Origin: Sedimenticola thiotaurini | GTDB taxonomy: Bacteria; Pseudomonadota; Gammaproteobacteria; Chromatiales; Chromatiaceae | Direction: 5' to 3' | NCBI RefSeq assembly: GCF_001007875.1 | Contig: NZ_CP011412.1 | Coordinates: 1,922,001-1,986,000 of the forward strand | Length of the DNA: 64,000 bases | Part shown: piece by piece, positions 45,284 through 54,917 of the stretch | How the letters are laid out: every line of letters starts with the position of its first letter | Position numbering within the stretch: the first letter of the stretch is position 1 | Notes under the pieces: model-generated | Seen by the model: only the letters and a program-made list of their open reading frames with translations | Database searches by the model: none | What the model was told of the DNA's origin: nothing | Translations under genes and position numbers: made by a program

Positions 45284-46912
45284 ATGAAAAAATACAACTT
45301 CAGCCTTTCTGCACTGGGTATGGCTGTTGGCCTGGCTGCATCAGGTGTGGCCGTGAATGTCACCGCAGCAGAACCGACACTCTCGGAAGCGGATTTTGAA
45401 CAAGCCAAGACAATCTACTTCCAACGCTGTGCCGGTTGTCATGGCACCCTGCGTAAAGGTGCTACCGGAAAAAACCTGGAGCCGGAGAACACCAAGAAAC
45501 TGGGACAGGAGCGGCTGGAAAAGATTATCCAGTACGGCACCGAAGGCGGCATGAACAACTTTGATGACATCCTTTCCCAGGAAGAGATCAAATTGATGGC
45601 CACCTACATCCAGCTGGAACCGCCAATTCCGCCCGAGATGAGCCTCGCCCTGATGAAAGAGCGTCACAAGGTTTTTGTAGAGCCGAAGGATTATCCGACC
45701 AAACCATTGCACGGTCGTAACTGGGAGAACTTCTTCCTGGTGATTGAACGTGACGTGGGCAAAATCGCCGTTATCGATGGAGACAAGAAAGAGGTGGTGG
45801 CCCATATCCCCACCGGCTATGCGGTACACGTATTGAAAGCGGTCGAGCACCACGAAGGTATGCACGTGGATAACCCGGGACGCTTCTGGTACGTCATGGG
45901 TCGCGACGGCATGATGACCAAGGTTGACCTGTGGCAGACACCGGAGAAGATGAAAGTCGCCCAGACCCAGGTAGCCTATGACGCCCGTGACGTAGCGGTA
46001 TCCGGTGACGGCAAATATGTCATCGGTGGCGGCTACTGGCCACCCCACTTCGTTATCCTCGACGGTATGACCATGGAACCGCTTAAAGTGGTCTCCGCCC
46101 GCGGTGTCAATATCGATGGCGAGTATGTCAACGAATCCCGCGTCGCGGCGGTTTACGATACCCCCAAGGCCCCCAGCTGGCTGGTCTCCATGAAAGAGCT
46201 GGGACAGATGTGGCAGGTGGATTACTCCGATATCGACAACCTGACCATCACCAAAATGGATACCGCGAAGTACCTGCATGACGGATTCTTTGATCCCACC
46301 GGTCGTTACTTCCAGATTGCTGCAAACGCCTCAGACAAAATGGTTGTGGTGGACACTGAGACCCAGAAGCTGGAAGCCATGATCGACGTGGACAAGAAAC
46401 CCCATCCGGGACCGGGCGCCAACTGGATCGATCCCAAATGTGGCCCGGTGGGCGGCACCACCCATCTGGGTGTGGGCAAGGTCACCGCCTGGGGCAATGA
46501 TCCGGTCGGCCATAAGGATCAGGCCTGGAAAATCTGCTACGAAGTCGAAACCGATGGCGCCGGAGTTTTCATCCGCACCCATCCGAAGAGCGACTACATC
46601 TGGGCTGACCAGACCAAGCACCCGGAACCTGAAGTGCAGCAGTCCCTGCAGGTTATCTCCAAGGAGACCCGCGAGATCGTCAAGACCATACGCCTGACCG
46701 AGGTCGAGGGTTACGCCGCTGTTCACATCGAGTTCAACGACGATGGTTCCGAGGTCTGGACCTCGGTCTGGAACCGCAAGGACAGCAAGGAGCCCAATGG
46801 CGAGATCATCATCTTCGATGCCAAGACGCTCGAGGAGAAGGCACGCATCAAGGGTCTGTTTGCCCCGACCGGCAAGTTCAATGTTTACAACCGCGTCAAC
46901 CACGTCACCTGA
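45284..46912 (+). CDS. nirS: Cytochrome cd1 nitrite reductase
   Basis: The 542-aa periplasmic enzyme reduces nitrite to NO. Start ATG 45284 (MKKYNFSL), with GGGGAG upstream; a longer frame to 45200 lacks support. Signal peptide to AVNVTAAEP. Cytochrome c domain with C49-AG-C-H53, then the eight-bladed d1-heme propeller (from about 130) with DARDVAVSGDGKYVIGGGYWPPHF and the two distal-side His in HAVHVL-like/ FIRTHPKS segments. Closely resembles NirS of gammaproteobacterial denitrifiers. Followed by its own terminator, so it is probably largely monocistronic. Confidence 0.97.
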   Translation: MKKYNFSLSALGMAVGLAASGVAVNVTAAEPTLSEADFEQAKTIYFQRCAGCHGTLRKGATGKNLEPENTKKLGQERLEKIIQYGTEGGMNNFDDILSQEEIKLMATYIQLEPPIPPEMSLALMKERHKVFVEPKDYPTKPLHGRNWENFFLVIERDVGKIAVIDGDKKEVVAHIPTGYAVHVLKAVEHHEGMHVDNPGRFWYVMGRDGMMTKVDLWQTPEKMKVAQTQVAYDARDVAVSGDGKYVIGGGYWPPHFVILDGMTMEPLKVVSARGVNIDGEYVNESRVAAVYDTPKAPSWLVSMKELGQMWQVDYSDIDNLTITKMDTAKYLHDGFFDPTGRYFQIAANASDKMVVVDTETQKLEAMIDVDKKPHPGPGANWIDPKCGPVGGTTHLGVGKVTAWGNDPVGHKDQAWKICYEVETDGAGVFIRTHPKSDYIWADQTKHPEPEVQQSLQVISKETREIVKTIRLTEVEGYAAVHIEFNDDGSEVWTSVWNRKDSKEPNGEIIIFDAKTLEEKARIKGLFAPTGKFNVYNRVNHVT

Positions 46913-46940
46913 TTGTGGCTGTAGCATGAACTAGTCTGAA

Positions 46941-46974
46941 AGCGGGTATGGAGCAGCCTCCATGCCCGCTTTTT
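46941..46974 (+). terminator. Terminator after nirS
   Basis: AGCGGGTATGGAG pairs with CTCCATGCCCGCT (one G-T pair) around CAGC, followed by TTTT (to 46974). It lies 28 bp after nirS. Confidence 0.9.
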
Positions 46975-47019
46975 CATAACCAACCTCACTCTTCTCTTCT
47001 GTTGCTGGAGAAATCAAAG

Positions 47020-49836
47020 ATGGCGGTTCAGAATTCAAAAAAAACCGGCTTTATGTCACGCCGCATTATCCTTGGCAGCACGATAGCGGGCGCACTCATT
47101 TTCTTTATTGGCGGCATCATATTCTGGGGCGGCTTCAATACCGCCATGGAGGCCACCAATAACCTGGAGTTCTGTATCAGCTGTCACGAAATGGAGGAAA
47201 ACGTCTACCAGGAGTACAAACCGACCATTCACTACTCCAACCGGACTGGCGTGCGGGCCACCTGCCCGGACTGCCACGTACCTGATCCCTGGGTGCACAA
47301 GATGGTGCGCAAGATCCAGGCAAGCAACGAGGTCTACCACAAGATCATGGGGACCGTGGATACCCCGGAGAAGTTTGACCAGCACCGCCTGACCATGGCG
47401 AAACGGGTCTGGCATACCATGAAAGAGACCGACTCCCGTGAGTGCCGCAACTGCCACAACCTGGAGTCCATGAACCCCGAATTCCAGCGGCCCCGTGCCC
47501 GCAAACAACACATGAACGCCTTTAAGACCGGCCAGACCTGTATCGACTGCCACAAGGGCATCGCCCACAAGTCGGTACGTAACCTGTTGACCGACGAAGA
47601 GCTGGAACAACTGGAAGCGCCCAACCCTGACTTCATACGTCCAATCCCGGAGATGTTTGCCGCCGGACTTAAGCGGGTTGAAGAGAAGGAGGCCGCCGCC
47701 GCAGAAGCGGAGAAGGCCAGAAAAGAGCAGGAGCGTGCCGCTAAACTGGCGGCGAAAAAGGCTGAACAGGCCAGGATCGAAGCGGCGGTGGCCGTAGCCC
47801 TGGCGAATCAGGGCGCAACCGGATCCCGCACTCCGGTCGCTGCCACCGGTATGGGTATGGATTGGAGCGATGTACCGGAGCGCAAAATCACCCTGTTCTA
47901 CCCCGGCGAAACCTCCATGGAGTGGGTCATGACCGGCAAGGATCACGGCGGCGCCCGGCCGTTCCTGAAAGGTGGCGACCGCTGTGTCACCTGCCACGAT
48001 AAAGAGACCGCCGACATGGGCCAGAAGATGGTCTCCGGTGAAAAGGCCGAGTCCACCCCCATCCCGGGCAAACGGGCCAGTATCCCGGTCACAGTGCAGG
48101 CCGCCCACGATGGAACCAACCTGTTCCTGCGCTTCGAGTGGGAAGACACCGACCACACCCCCGTCCCGTTTGTGGATGGCGGCAAGATGGACCCGGACAA
48201 CCCGATGAAACTGGCGGTCATGCTGGGCACTGACGCGGTGGAGTTCGCCGACCGGGCCGGTTGTTGGCAGACCTGTCACCAGGATGCCCGCAGCATGCCG
48301 GATACGCCGGACGCCGCCGCCCTGGCCGCCAGTGATGCCGCCACAAAACTGGATCTGCAAGCGGGGGTCACCAAGTACCTCAAGGAGAGTCGCAGCAAAA
48401 TTGAGATCAAGGGTCGCCGGGGTAAAAAACGCGGCGGTTGGGACAAGCTGAAGAGCGACGAGGATGTGGCCGCGGCCTTACAAGCCGACCAGTTCATGGA
48501 TCTGCTGCGCTACCAGTCGGGCACCGGCAAGAGCGAGGATGGCTATATCCTGGAACAGCGTTACATGCAGGGAGGCCAGGGATTCCAGGTCGATGCCCGT
48601 AAAGAGGGCAACCACTGGATAGTGGAGATGAAACGGGCCTTGAAATCGGACCAGGCCGGCGACATCAGCCTTGAACCGGGCAAACTCTACAACTTCGGCT
48701 TTGCCATCCACGACGACTACAGCAGCGCCCGCTTCCACCATGTCAGTCTTGGTTACAAGTTGGGACTGGACAATGAAACCGCGGAAGTCAACGCGGTAAA
48801 ACGGGAGGCCAAACCGATGGCTGGGGCGCCGGCTACAACCGCCGACGCTGCCGCTGCCGCTGCGGGGTCACCTATTACGGTGGACTGGAGCAAGGCCGGC
48901 AGCCGCGACATCACCCTGTTCTATCCCGGCGAGACCTCCATGGAGTGGGTCATGACCGGCAAGGATCACGGCGGCGCCCGGCCGTTTCTGAAAGGGGGTG
49001 ACCGCTGCGTCACCTGCCATGACAAGGAGACCGCCGACATGGGGCAAAAGATGGTTTCGGGCGAGAAGGCCGAGAGCAGCCCCATTCCCGGCAAGCGGGG
49101 CAGTATCCCGGTGACACTTGAATCCACCTATGACGATGAAAATCTCTACCTGCGCTTTAGCTGGCCGGAAGGTGAACATGTGCCGGTACCCTTCGTGGAG
49201 GGCGGCAAGATGGATCCGGAAAATCCCATCAAACTGGCCCTGATGTTTGCCACCGATGACGTGGAATTCGCCGATCGGGCCGGTTGCTGGCAGACCTGTC
49301 ACCAGGACGCCAGTAGCATGCCGGACACACCGGAAGCCGCCGCCCTTGCCGCCAATGATGCCGCAAAAAAACTGGATCTCCAGACGGGTGTCACCAAGTA
49401 CCTTAAAGAGAGCCGCAGCAAGATCGAGATCAAGGGCCGCCGGGGCAAAAAACGGGGCGGCTGGGACAAACTGAAATCGCCCGAAGAGATCAACACCGCC
49501 CTGGATGGGCACCAGTTCATGGATATTCTCCGTTTCAAATCGGGCACCGGCGAGACCGAGGACGGTTACATCCTGGAGCAGCGCCACATGACAGGCGGCC
49601 AGGGCTTCCAGGCCCATGCAACACGGGAAGCGGGCAACTGGGTGGTGACCCTGAAGCGTAAACTGAAGTCAGACCAGGCCGGTGATATCAGCCTGGCCAC
49701 CGATCAGGTATACAACTTCGGTTTCGCCATCCACGACGATTTCAGCAACGCCCGTTTTCACCATGTCAGCCTTGGCTACAAGCTCGGATTCGATAACGAT
49801 TCCGACGGTGTGGAGATCAACGCCATCCGACAATGA
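47020..49836 (+). CDS. nirT: NirT/NapC tetraheme cytochrome fused to two EB_dh-type heme domains
   Basis: 938 aa, against about 200 for NirT/NapC. Residues 1-200: membrane anchor (16-42) and four CxxCH hemes (C52, C82, C142, C174). Residues 215-270: Ala/Lys/Glu-rich helix. Then two tandem domains (about 285-590 and 625-930), alike in protein and DNA, each with a CxxCH (C322, C663) and a CWQTCH motif (C415-H420, C756-H761), and PFVDGGKMDP and YNFGFAIHDD segments as in ethylbenzene-dehydrogenase-gamma/cytochrome-552-like (EB_dh) heme domains. The first part likely takes quinol electrons for NirS. Start chosen at MAVQ, with GGAG upstream. Eight possible hemes. Confidence 0.88.
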   Translation: MAVQNSKKTGFMSRRIILGSTIAGALIFFIGGIIFWGGFNTAMEATNNLEFCISCHEMEENVYQEYKPTIHYSNRTGVRATCPDCHVPDPWVHKMVRKIQASNEVYHKIMGTVDTPEKFDQHRLTMAKRVWHTMKETDSRECRNCHNLESMNPEFQRPRARKQHMNAFKTGQTCIDCHKGIAHKSVRNLLTDEELEQLEAPNPDFIRPIPEMFAAGLKRVEEKEAAAAEAEKARKEQERAAKLAAKKAEQARIEAAVAVALANQGATGSRTPVAATGMGMDWSDVPERKITLFYPGETSMEWVMTGKDHGGARPFLKGGDRCVTCHDKETADMGQKMVSGEKAESTPIPGKRASIPVTVQAAHDGTNLFLRFEWEDTDHTPVPFVDGGKMDPDNPMKLAVMLGTDAVEFADRAGCWQTCHQDARSMPDTPDAAALAASDAATKLDLQAGVTKYLKESRSKIEIKGRRGKKRGGWDKLKSDEDVAAALQADQFMDLLRYQSGTGKSEDGYILEQRYMQGGQGFQVDARKEGNHWIVEMKRALKSDQAGDISLEPGKLYNFGFAIHDDYSSARFHHVSLGYKLGLDNETAEVNAVKREAKPMAGAPATTADAAAAAAGSPITVDWSKAGSRDITLFYPGETSMEWVMTGKDHGGARPFLKGGDRCVTCHDKETADMGQKMVSGEKAESSPIPGKRGSIPVTLESTYDDENLYLRFSWPEGEHVPVPFVEGGKMDPENPIKLALMFATDDVEFADRAGCWQTCHQDASSMPDTPEAAALAANDAAKKLDLQTGVTKYLKESRSKIEIKGRRGKKRGGWDKLKSPEEINTALDGHQFMDILRFKSGTGETEDGYILEQRHMTGGQGFQAHATREAGNWVVTLKRKLKSDQAGDISLATDQVYNFGFAIHDDFSNARFHHVSLGYKLGFDNDSDGVEINAIRQ

Positions 49837-49872
49837 TCGACTACAGAGCATAATTACACTCCTCCTCCCTTA

Positions 49873-49906
49873 ACGCGTCACCCACCACGGTGACGCGTAT
49901 TTTTTT
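49873..49906 (+). terminator. Terminator after the NirT fusion
   Basis: ACGCGTCACC pairs with GGTGACGCGT around 6 nt (49873-49898), followed by A and seven T residues. Confidence 0.93.
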
Positions 49907-49909
49907 ATA

Positions 49910-51110
49910 CAGGAAACCAGGCCCTGCGCCGCGGTTGCAGATTTTCGACGCGCAGGCAGATTTGGAGGCTGACCGAGGAAAGGCTTTTAGCAGGCCAATC
50001 CTTATTTAACCCTGGGGAACCGGCCCGCTGGGCCGGGTTACTTTTACGGGTAAAAGTAACCAAAACCCCCGCTCCACCACGCCACCCCTGCGGGGTGCCC
50101 TGCGTTTCTCGCCAGCGACGGGGCGCGCATAACTCGCTGCGCTCAAACAAATGCGCGCCGTTTTCCGTCGCTGGCTGCGATACTCGGTGGCGTGGAAGTC
50201 GGACTATCCTGCCGGCCCCGCACTCCGGGTTGCTTGTTTATGGCGAACAAGTCGATTGGCAGATGGTATGGCAGTGTTCCTCCCCGTTCAGCCTGTCGAG
50301 CATCGCAGGACTGAGCGGAAATACGCGTGAAATTGTCTGAGCCGCGCAGCGGCGAGTTTTTTCACGCGCCGCTCAGGCCGAGAAGCGCAGAGAACCCGAA
50401 GGGCAGGCTGACCGGGGAAAGGGTTTTGGGTACTTTTGGCTACAAAAGTACCTTGCCGAAGGCCACCAGGCCGGGCGAAATTCCTCTAACAGGTCAACCT
50501 TTTTTTGACCTGGGGAAACCGGCCCGCTGGGCCGGGTTACTTTTACGGGTAAAAGTAACCAAAACCCTCACTCCACCACGCCACCCCTGCGGGGTTCCCT
50601 AGGTTTCTCGCCAGCGACGGGGCGCGCATAACTCGCTGCGCTCGAACAAATGCGCGCCAGTTTCCGTCCCTGGCTGCGATACTCGGTGGCGTGGAAGTCG
50701 GACTATCCTGCCGGCCCCGCACTCCGGGTTGCCTGTTTATGACGAACAAGTCGATTGGCAGATGGTATGGCAGTGCTCCTCCCCGTTCAGCCTGTCGAGC
50801 ATCGCAGGACTGAGCGGAAATACGCGTGAAATTGTCTGAGCCGCGCAGCGGCGAGTTTTTTCACGCGCCGCTCAGGCCGAGAAGCGCAGAGCACCCGAAG
50901 GGCAGGCTGACCGGGGAAAGGGTTTTGGGTACTTTTGGCTACAAAAGTACCTCGCCGAAGGCCGCCAGGCCTGGCGAAATTCCCTTTTAAACAGGGGTTC
51001 CGACCCTCCGGGCCGGGTTACTTTTACGGGTAAAAGTAACCAAAACCCTCACTCCACCACGCACCCCTGGGTTTCTGGCCAGCGACGAAGCTAACCGGCG
51101 ACAAATGAGG
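49910..51110. repeat. Hairpin-repeat block R2, two full units plus a degenerate one
   Basis: 26-bp palindromes at 50036, 50535 and 51016. Units 1 and 2 are full (499 and 481 bp spacing); unit 3 decays after the CCACCACGCACCCCTGGG stretch at about 51060. Loops in the GCCGC-nnn-GCGGC hairpin read GCA here, against ACA in R1. Fills the gap between the NirT fusion and nirC. Confidence 0.88.
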
Positions 51111-51269
51111 CGCAGCGATAGATCCACGCCGGATTCGGTCCCGGCATTTGGGTCACTTCCCGCAGCGATCGGGTGATACCACACCCCCGGCCAACACCGG
51201 CGGTGTGCGCCCCGGATAAGGAACAAAACGCTTGTAATCATAAGTCATTGAATTTACAACTGTTGATAT

Positions 51270-51283
51270 TTGATGAAGGTCAA
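51270..51283. promoter_or_regulatory. Dnr/Fnr box for the nirCFDLGHJN operon
   Basis: TTGAT-GAAG-GTCAA, about 140 bp before nirC. A -10-like TACATT lies at 51307-51312, close to the class II distance. Confidence 0.8.
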
Positions 51284-51424
51284 TGCCCCGTTTATGGCAG
51301 TGTTGCTACATTGCCTTACAAGTAAACCGCCGACAGCTGCGAGCCGGGATAATAACCGGTAAAAAAACTATCCCGTGAGGGGAGCCAACTTGAACATCCA
51401 ACCAGAACTTGTTGAGTAACCTGA

Positions 51425-51745
51425 ATGCCCGGAATCATCATTCTCATCACTCTACTGCTCCTTACCGGGACTGTCCCGGCGACGGCGGATGAGATCAGTC
51501 CCGAACGCAAAGCGGAGCTCCGCTACCTGCTGAAACAGGACTGCGGCGCCTGTCACGGTATGCGGCTCAAGGGTGGCCTGGGGCCCTCCCTGGGCGCCGA
51601 CAGACTGGCTCCCTACGACATCCAGTTCATCACCCAAACCATCCTCCAGGGAAGGCCCGGAACCCCCATGCCACCCTGGAAACCCTTTATGTCAGAACAA
51701 GAGGCCCTCTGGCTGGCCCGGCAACTCAAACAAGGTGCCCACTGA
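51425..51745 (+). CDS. nirC: Small periplasmic cytochrome c, NirC-like
   Basis: The 106-aa product has a signal peptide (to ATAD) and one heme motif C40-GA-C-H44, with a Met axial candidate in TPMPPWKPFM. NirC in Pseudomonas is a small monoheme cytochrome used in d1 synthesis or as donor to NirS. The stop overlaps the nirF start by one base (TGATG). Confidence 0.87.
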   Translation: MPGIIILITLLLLTGTVPATADEISPERKAELRYLLKQDCGACHGMRLKGGLGPSLGADRLAPYDIQFITQTILQGRPGTPMPPWKPFMSEQEALWLARQLKQGAH

Positions 51746-52923
51746 TGAAAATATCGCACTACCTGTTTTCCGCACTGCTGCTCTTTTCCGGCCAGGTCTC
51801 GGCCCAGTGTCTGACCCGGGGCACGGGCGATATGGGCATCGTGATAGAACGGGCCGACGGCAGCGTACAGGTGGTGGACCGGCGTGCCCATAAAGCCCTG
51901 TTCAGGATCGAGGGGTTGGGGGATCTCTCCCACGCCTCGGCAGTCTACTCACCGGATGAGCGGTACGCCTACGTGTTTGGCCGTGACGGCGGTCTGACCC
52001 GGCTGGACATCCTGTGCGGCACCATCACCCACCGGATTGTGCAGGGTGGCAACAGCATTGGCGGCGCCATCTCCCAGGACGGTAATCTGATCGCGGTCTC
52101 CAATTACGAACCGGGTGGGGTGAAGATCTTCTCGGCCAGCGATCTCAGCCTGGTGGCCGATATTCCTGCAACACCGGTCAACAGCGAGAAGCGCGCCAAA
52201 ACCGTCGGCCTGGTGGATGCGCCGGGACAGCGCTTTGTATTCAGTCTCTATGATACCGGTGAGACCTGGATCGTGGACATGAGCGATCCCACCAAGCCGC
52301 AGATCCACAAGTATGAGCATATCGGCCAGCAGCCCTATGATGGGCTGATCACCAAGGATGGCCGCTACTACATTGCCGGCCTGTTCGGCCAGGATGGCCT
52401 GGCCCTGCTGGACATGTGGCACCCGGAACAGGGCACCCGATTGATATTGGAAGACTACGGCAAGGGCGAACAGAAACTGCCGGTCTACAAGATGCCCCAT
52501 CTGGAAGGCTGGGCCATGGCCGGCAACCGCGCCTTTCTGCCGGGGGTCGGACACCACCAGGTGCTGGTGGTGGAACGGGGCGACTGGAAACCGGTCGGCA
52601 AGATCCCGGTTTATGGCCAACCTGTGTTTGTCATGGCACGCCCGGATGGGCGCCAGATCTGGGTCAATTTCGCCTTCCCCAACAATGACACCATCCAGGT
52701 GATCGACACTGAAACACTGCAGGTGATCAAGACCCTCAAACCGGGCAAGGGCGCGCTGCACATGGAGTTCGCCCCCCGTGGCGAAGAGGTGTGGATCTCC
52801 ATCCGGGACAGGAATGAGATCCAGGTCTACGACACCCGCAGCCTGGAAATGACCCACAGCTTACCGGCCGCCAGTCCCAGCGGGATCTTTTTCACCGCTC
52901 GCGCACACACCACAGGACTCTGA
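51745..52923 (+). CDS. nirF: Heme d1 biosynthesis protein NirF
   Basis: The 392-aa product has a signal peptide (LFSGQVSA) and a beta-propeller similar to the d1 domain of NirS, without a cytochrome c part. Segments SPDERYAYVFGRDGGLTRLD, GGAISQDGNLIAVSNYEPGG and HMEFAPRGEEVWISIRD show the repeated blade pattern. NirF acts in the periplasm in a late step of d1 heme formation. Overlaps nirC by one base and precedes nirD by one base. Confidence 0.94.
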   Translation: MKISHYLFSALLLFSGQVSAQCLTRGTGDMGIVIERADGSVQVVDRRAHKALFRIEGLGDLSHASAVYSPDERYAYVFGRDGGLTRLDILCGTITHRIVQGGNSIGGAISQDGNLIAVSNYEPGGVKIFSASDLSLVADIPATPVNSEKRAKTVGLVDAPGQRFVFSLYDTGETWIVDMSDPTKPQIHKYEHIGQQPYDGLITKDGRYYIAGLFGQDGLALLDMWHPEQGTRLILEDYGKGEQKLPVYKMPHLEGWAMAGNRAFLPGVGHHQVLVVERGDWKPVGKIPVYGQPVFVMARPDGRQIWVNFAFPNNDTIQVIDTETLQVIKTLKPGKGALHMEFAPRGEEVWISIRDRNEIQVYDTRSLEMTHSLPAASPSGIFFTARAHTTGL

Positions 52924-52924
52924 T

Positions 52925-53425
52925 ATGGCAACACCAGCATCGATCATGCGCCACAACCAGACCAAGGATGCAATACCGTTGAACGACCTTGAGAAGCGCC
53001 TGTTGAACGAATACCAGAAGGGGCTGCCCCTCTCCCCGACCCCGTTTCGGGATATCGCGGAACGACTCGGCACCAGTGAGGCCCTGGTACTGAAGATTCT
53101 CGATCGCCTGCAAAAACTGGGGGTGGTAAGCCGGGTCGGTCCGGTATTCAAACCGCGACAAGTCGGCACCAGCACCCTGGCGGCAATGGCGGTACCGGAA
53201 GCACTGCTGGAGAGCGTGGCTGAGCGGATCAGCGCCTACCCCGAGGTCAATCACAATTACGAACGGGAAGATCACTACAACCTCTGGTTCGTGGTCACCG
53301 CCCCCAATCAGCAACGGCTGGAACAGGTGCTGCAGGAGATGGAGCGGGAAACCGGCTATGCCATCCTCAACCTGCCGTTGGAAAAGCAGTTTCACATCGA
53401 CCTGGGATTCCCGCTATGGTGCTGA
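52925..53425 (+). CDS. nirD: Siroheme decarboxylase subunit NirD
   Basis: The 166-aa Lrp/AsnC-like protein is one of four paralogs (NirD, L, G, H) that decarboxylate siroheme to 12,18-didecarboxysiroheme in d1 synthesis. HTH-like N-terminus (LEKRLLNEYQKGLPLSPTPF) followed by an AsnC ligand domain with HNYEREDHYNLWFVVTAP. The fold is used as an enzyme, not a DNA binder. Ends 10 bp inside nirL. Confidence 0.92.
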   Translation: MATPASIMRHNQTKDAIPLNDLEKRLLNEYQKGLPLSPTPFRDIAERLGTSEALVLKILDRLQKLGVVSRVGPVFKPRQVGTSTLAAMAVPEALLESVAERISAYPEVNHNYEREDHYNLWFVVTAPNQQRLEQVLQEMERETGYAILNLPLEKQFHIDLGFPLWC

Positions 53426-53892
53426 ACGAACAGGACTACCAACTGATTGCCGAAATCCAGGGTGGTCTGCCACTCACCAGTCACCCCTACGCGGCGATCG
53501 GCGAACGGATCGGGCTGGATGAACAGGCCGTAATTGACCGCATCGACACCATGCTGACAAGCGGTGTCATCAAACGCCTCGGCATCGTGGTTCGTCATCG
53601 CGAACTGGGTTATACCGCCAATGCCATGGTGGTGTGGGATGTACCGGATGAGCGGCTGGATGAACTGGGGGAACGATTGGGCGCGTTGGAGTGCATAACG
53701 CTCTGTTATCAGCGCCCCCGGCGTCTGCCGGACTGGCCCTACAACCTGTTTTGTATGATCCACGGACAGGAACGGTCAAAAGTGCTCGCCTATATTGACC
53801 GGCTGGTGGAGAGCCAGGGCTTGAGCGACATTCCCCACAAGGTGCTGTTCAGCGGTCGCCGCTTCAAACAGCGCGGAGCCCGCTACCAATGA
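53416..53892 (+). CDS. nirL: Siroheme decarboxylase subunit NirL-like
   Basis: The 158-aa second paralog starts MVLNEQDYQLIAEIQGGLPL and has LPDWPYNLFCMIHGQERSKVLAYIDRL and a C-terminal KVLFSGRRFKQRGARY, typical of NirL/NirH-class subunits. Overlaps nirD (10 bp) and nirG (4 bp, ATGA), so translation is coupled through the run. Confidence 0.9.
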   Translation: MVLNEQDYQLIAEIQGGLPLTSHPYAAIGERIGLDEQAVIDRIDTMLTSGVIKRLGIVVRHRELGYTANAMVVWDVPDERLDELGERLGALECITLCYQRPRRLPDWPYNLFCMIHGQERSKVLAYIDRLVESQGLSDIPHKVLFSGRRFKQRGARYQ

Positions 53893-54344
53893 CCCCCGCG
53901 CTGGATGACATCGATCGGGCCATCCTGAATCGTTACCAGGGCGGCTTTCCGATCTGTGAACGCCCCTACCAGGCCGCGGCAGAACAGCTCGGTATCACCG
54001 AGCAGGAACTGATCCAGCGGCTGGAGCGCATGCTGGCCCAGAAACAGCTGTCCCGGTTCGGTCCCATGTACCACGCTGAACGCCTGGGCGGCGGACTGAG
54101 CCTCTGCGCCATGCGCATCCCCGAGGATCGCTACGAACAGGTTACGGAACAGGTCAACAGTTTTCCGGAAGTGGCCCATAACTACGCCCGGGATCACGCC
54201 TTTAACATGTGGTTCGTACTGGCCACCGAAACCCCGGAACGTATCGACGCCGTACTGAAAGAGATCGAGCAGCGCACCGGTTTCCGGGTCTACAATATGC
54301 CCAAGTTGCAGGAGTTCTTTATCGGGCTGAAGTTCGAGGTGTAA
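53889..54344 (+). CDS. nirG: Siroheme decarboxylase subunit NirG-like
   Basis: The 151-aa third paralog starts MTPALDDIDRAILNRYQGG and has HNYARDHAFNMWFVLATETPERIDAVL, matching the NirD/NirG type (HNYxRxxxxNxWFV). Overlaps nirL and is 54 bp from nirH. Confidence 0.9.
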   Translation: MTPALDDIDRAILNRYQGGFPICERPYQAAAEQLGITEQELIQRLERMLAQKQLSRFGPMYHAERLGGGLSLCAMRIPEDRYEQVTEQVNSFPEVAHNYARDHAFNMWFVLATETPERIDAVLKEIEQRTGFRVYNMPKLQEFFIGLKFEV

Positions 54345-54398
54345 CGGAACAGTGCAGACCGGTCCGATCAACAGGCAACCAATGGAGTGTTTCCAGCC

Positions 54399-54902
54399 AT
54401 GACAGAAGCCCTATCCACCACCCTGGACGAGCTGGATCGCCGCATCATCCTGGCCACCCAGTCGGGCCTGCCCCTGGTGCCGGAACCCTTCGCCGCCATC
54501 GCCGCCCAGGTGGAGAGCAGCAGCGGGGAGGTGATGACGCGCCTGCAACGGATGCTGGCGAGCGGCGTGATCCGCCGTATCGGTGCGGTGCCCAATCACT
54601 ACACACTCGGTTTCCGGGGCAACGGCATGACCGTCTGGGACATCCCGGACGACAAAATCAGCCACTACGGCGCGCTGATCGGTCAACTCGATTTTGTCAG
54701 CCACGCCTATGAGCGGCCCCGCCACCCGCCCGAATGGAATTACAACCTGTTCGCCATGGTACATGGCAGGGACCGGGCAGAGGTTGAACAGAAAGTGACC
54801 AGGATCGCCGAGTTGCTGGGCGACGACAATCGGGGACATGAGATTCTCTACAGCTCCCGCATCCTCAAGAAAACCGGCCTGCGTCTGGTTTCCGACAAAT
54901 AG
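54399..54902 (+). CDS. nirH: Siroheme decarboxylase subunit NirH-like
   Basis: The 167-aa fourth paralog starts at ATG 54399 (MTEALSTTLDELDRRII), GGAG upstream; a GTG at 54387 is less likely. Contains HPPEWNYNLFAMVHGRDRAEVEQKV and ends ILYSSRILKKTGLRL, as NirL/NirH types. So two NirD/G-type and two NirL/H-type subunits are present, the full set for heterodimers. Confidence 0.9.
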   Translation: MTEALSTTLDELDRRIILATQSGLPLVPEPFAAIAAQVESSSGEVMTRLQRMLASGVIRRIGAVPNHYTLGFRGNGMTVWDIPDDKISHYGALIGQLDFVSHAYERPRHPPEWNYNLFAMVHGRDRAEVEQKVTRIAELLGDDNRGHEILYSSRILKKTGLRLVSDK

Positions 54903-54917
54903 CCTTCGGGGTACGCC

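Noticed and set aside
45341-46279. 312-aa ORF opposite nirS
   Set aside because: Shadow of nirS; nirS motifs fix the coding strand.
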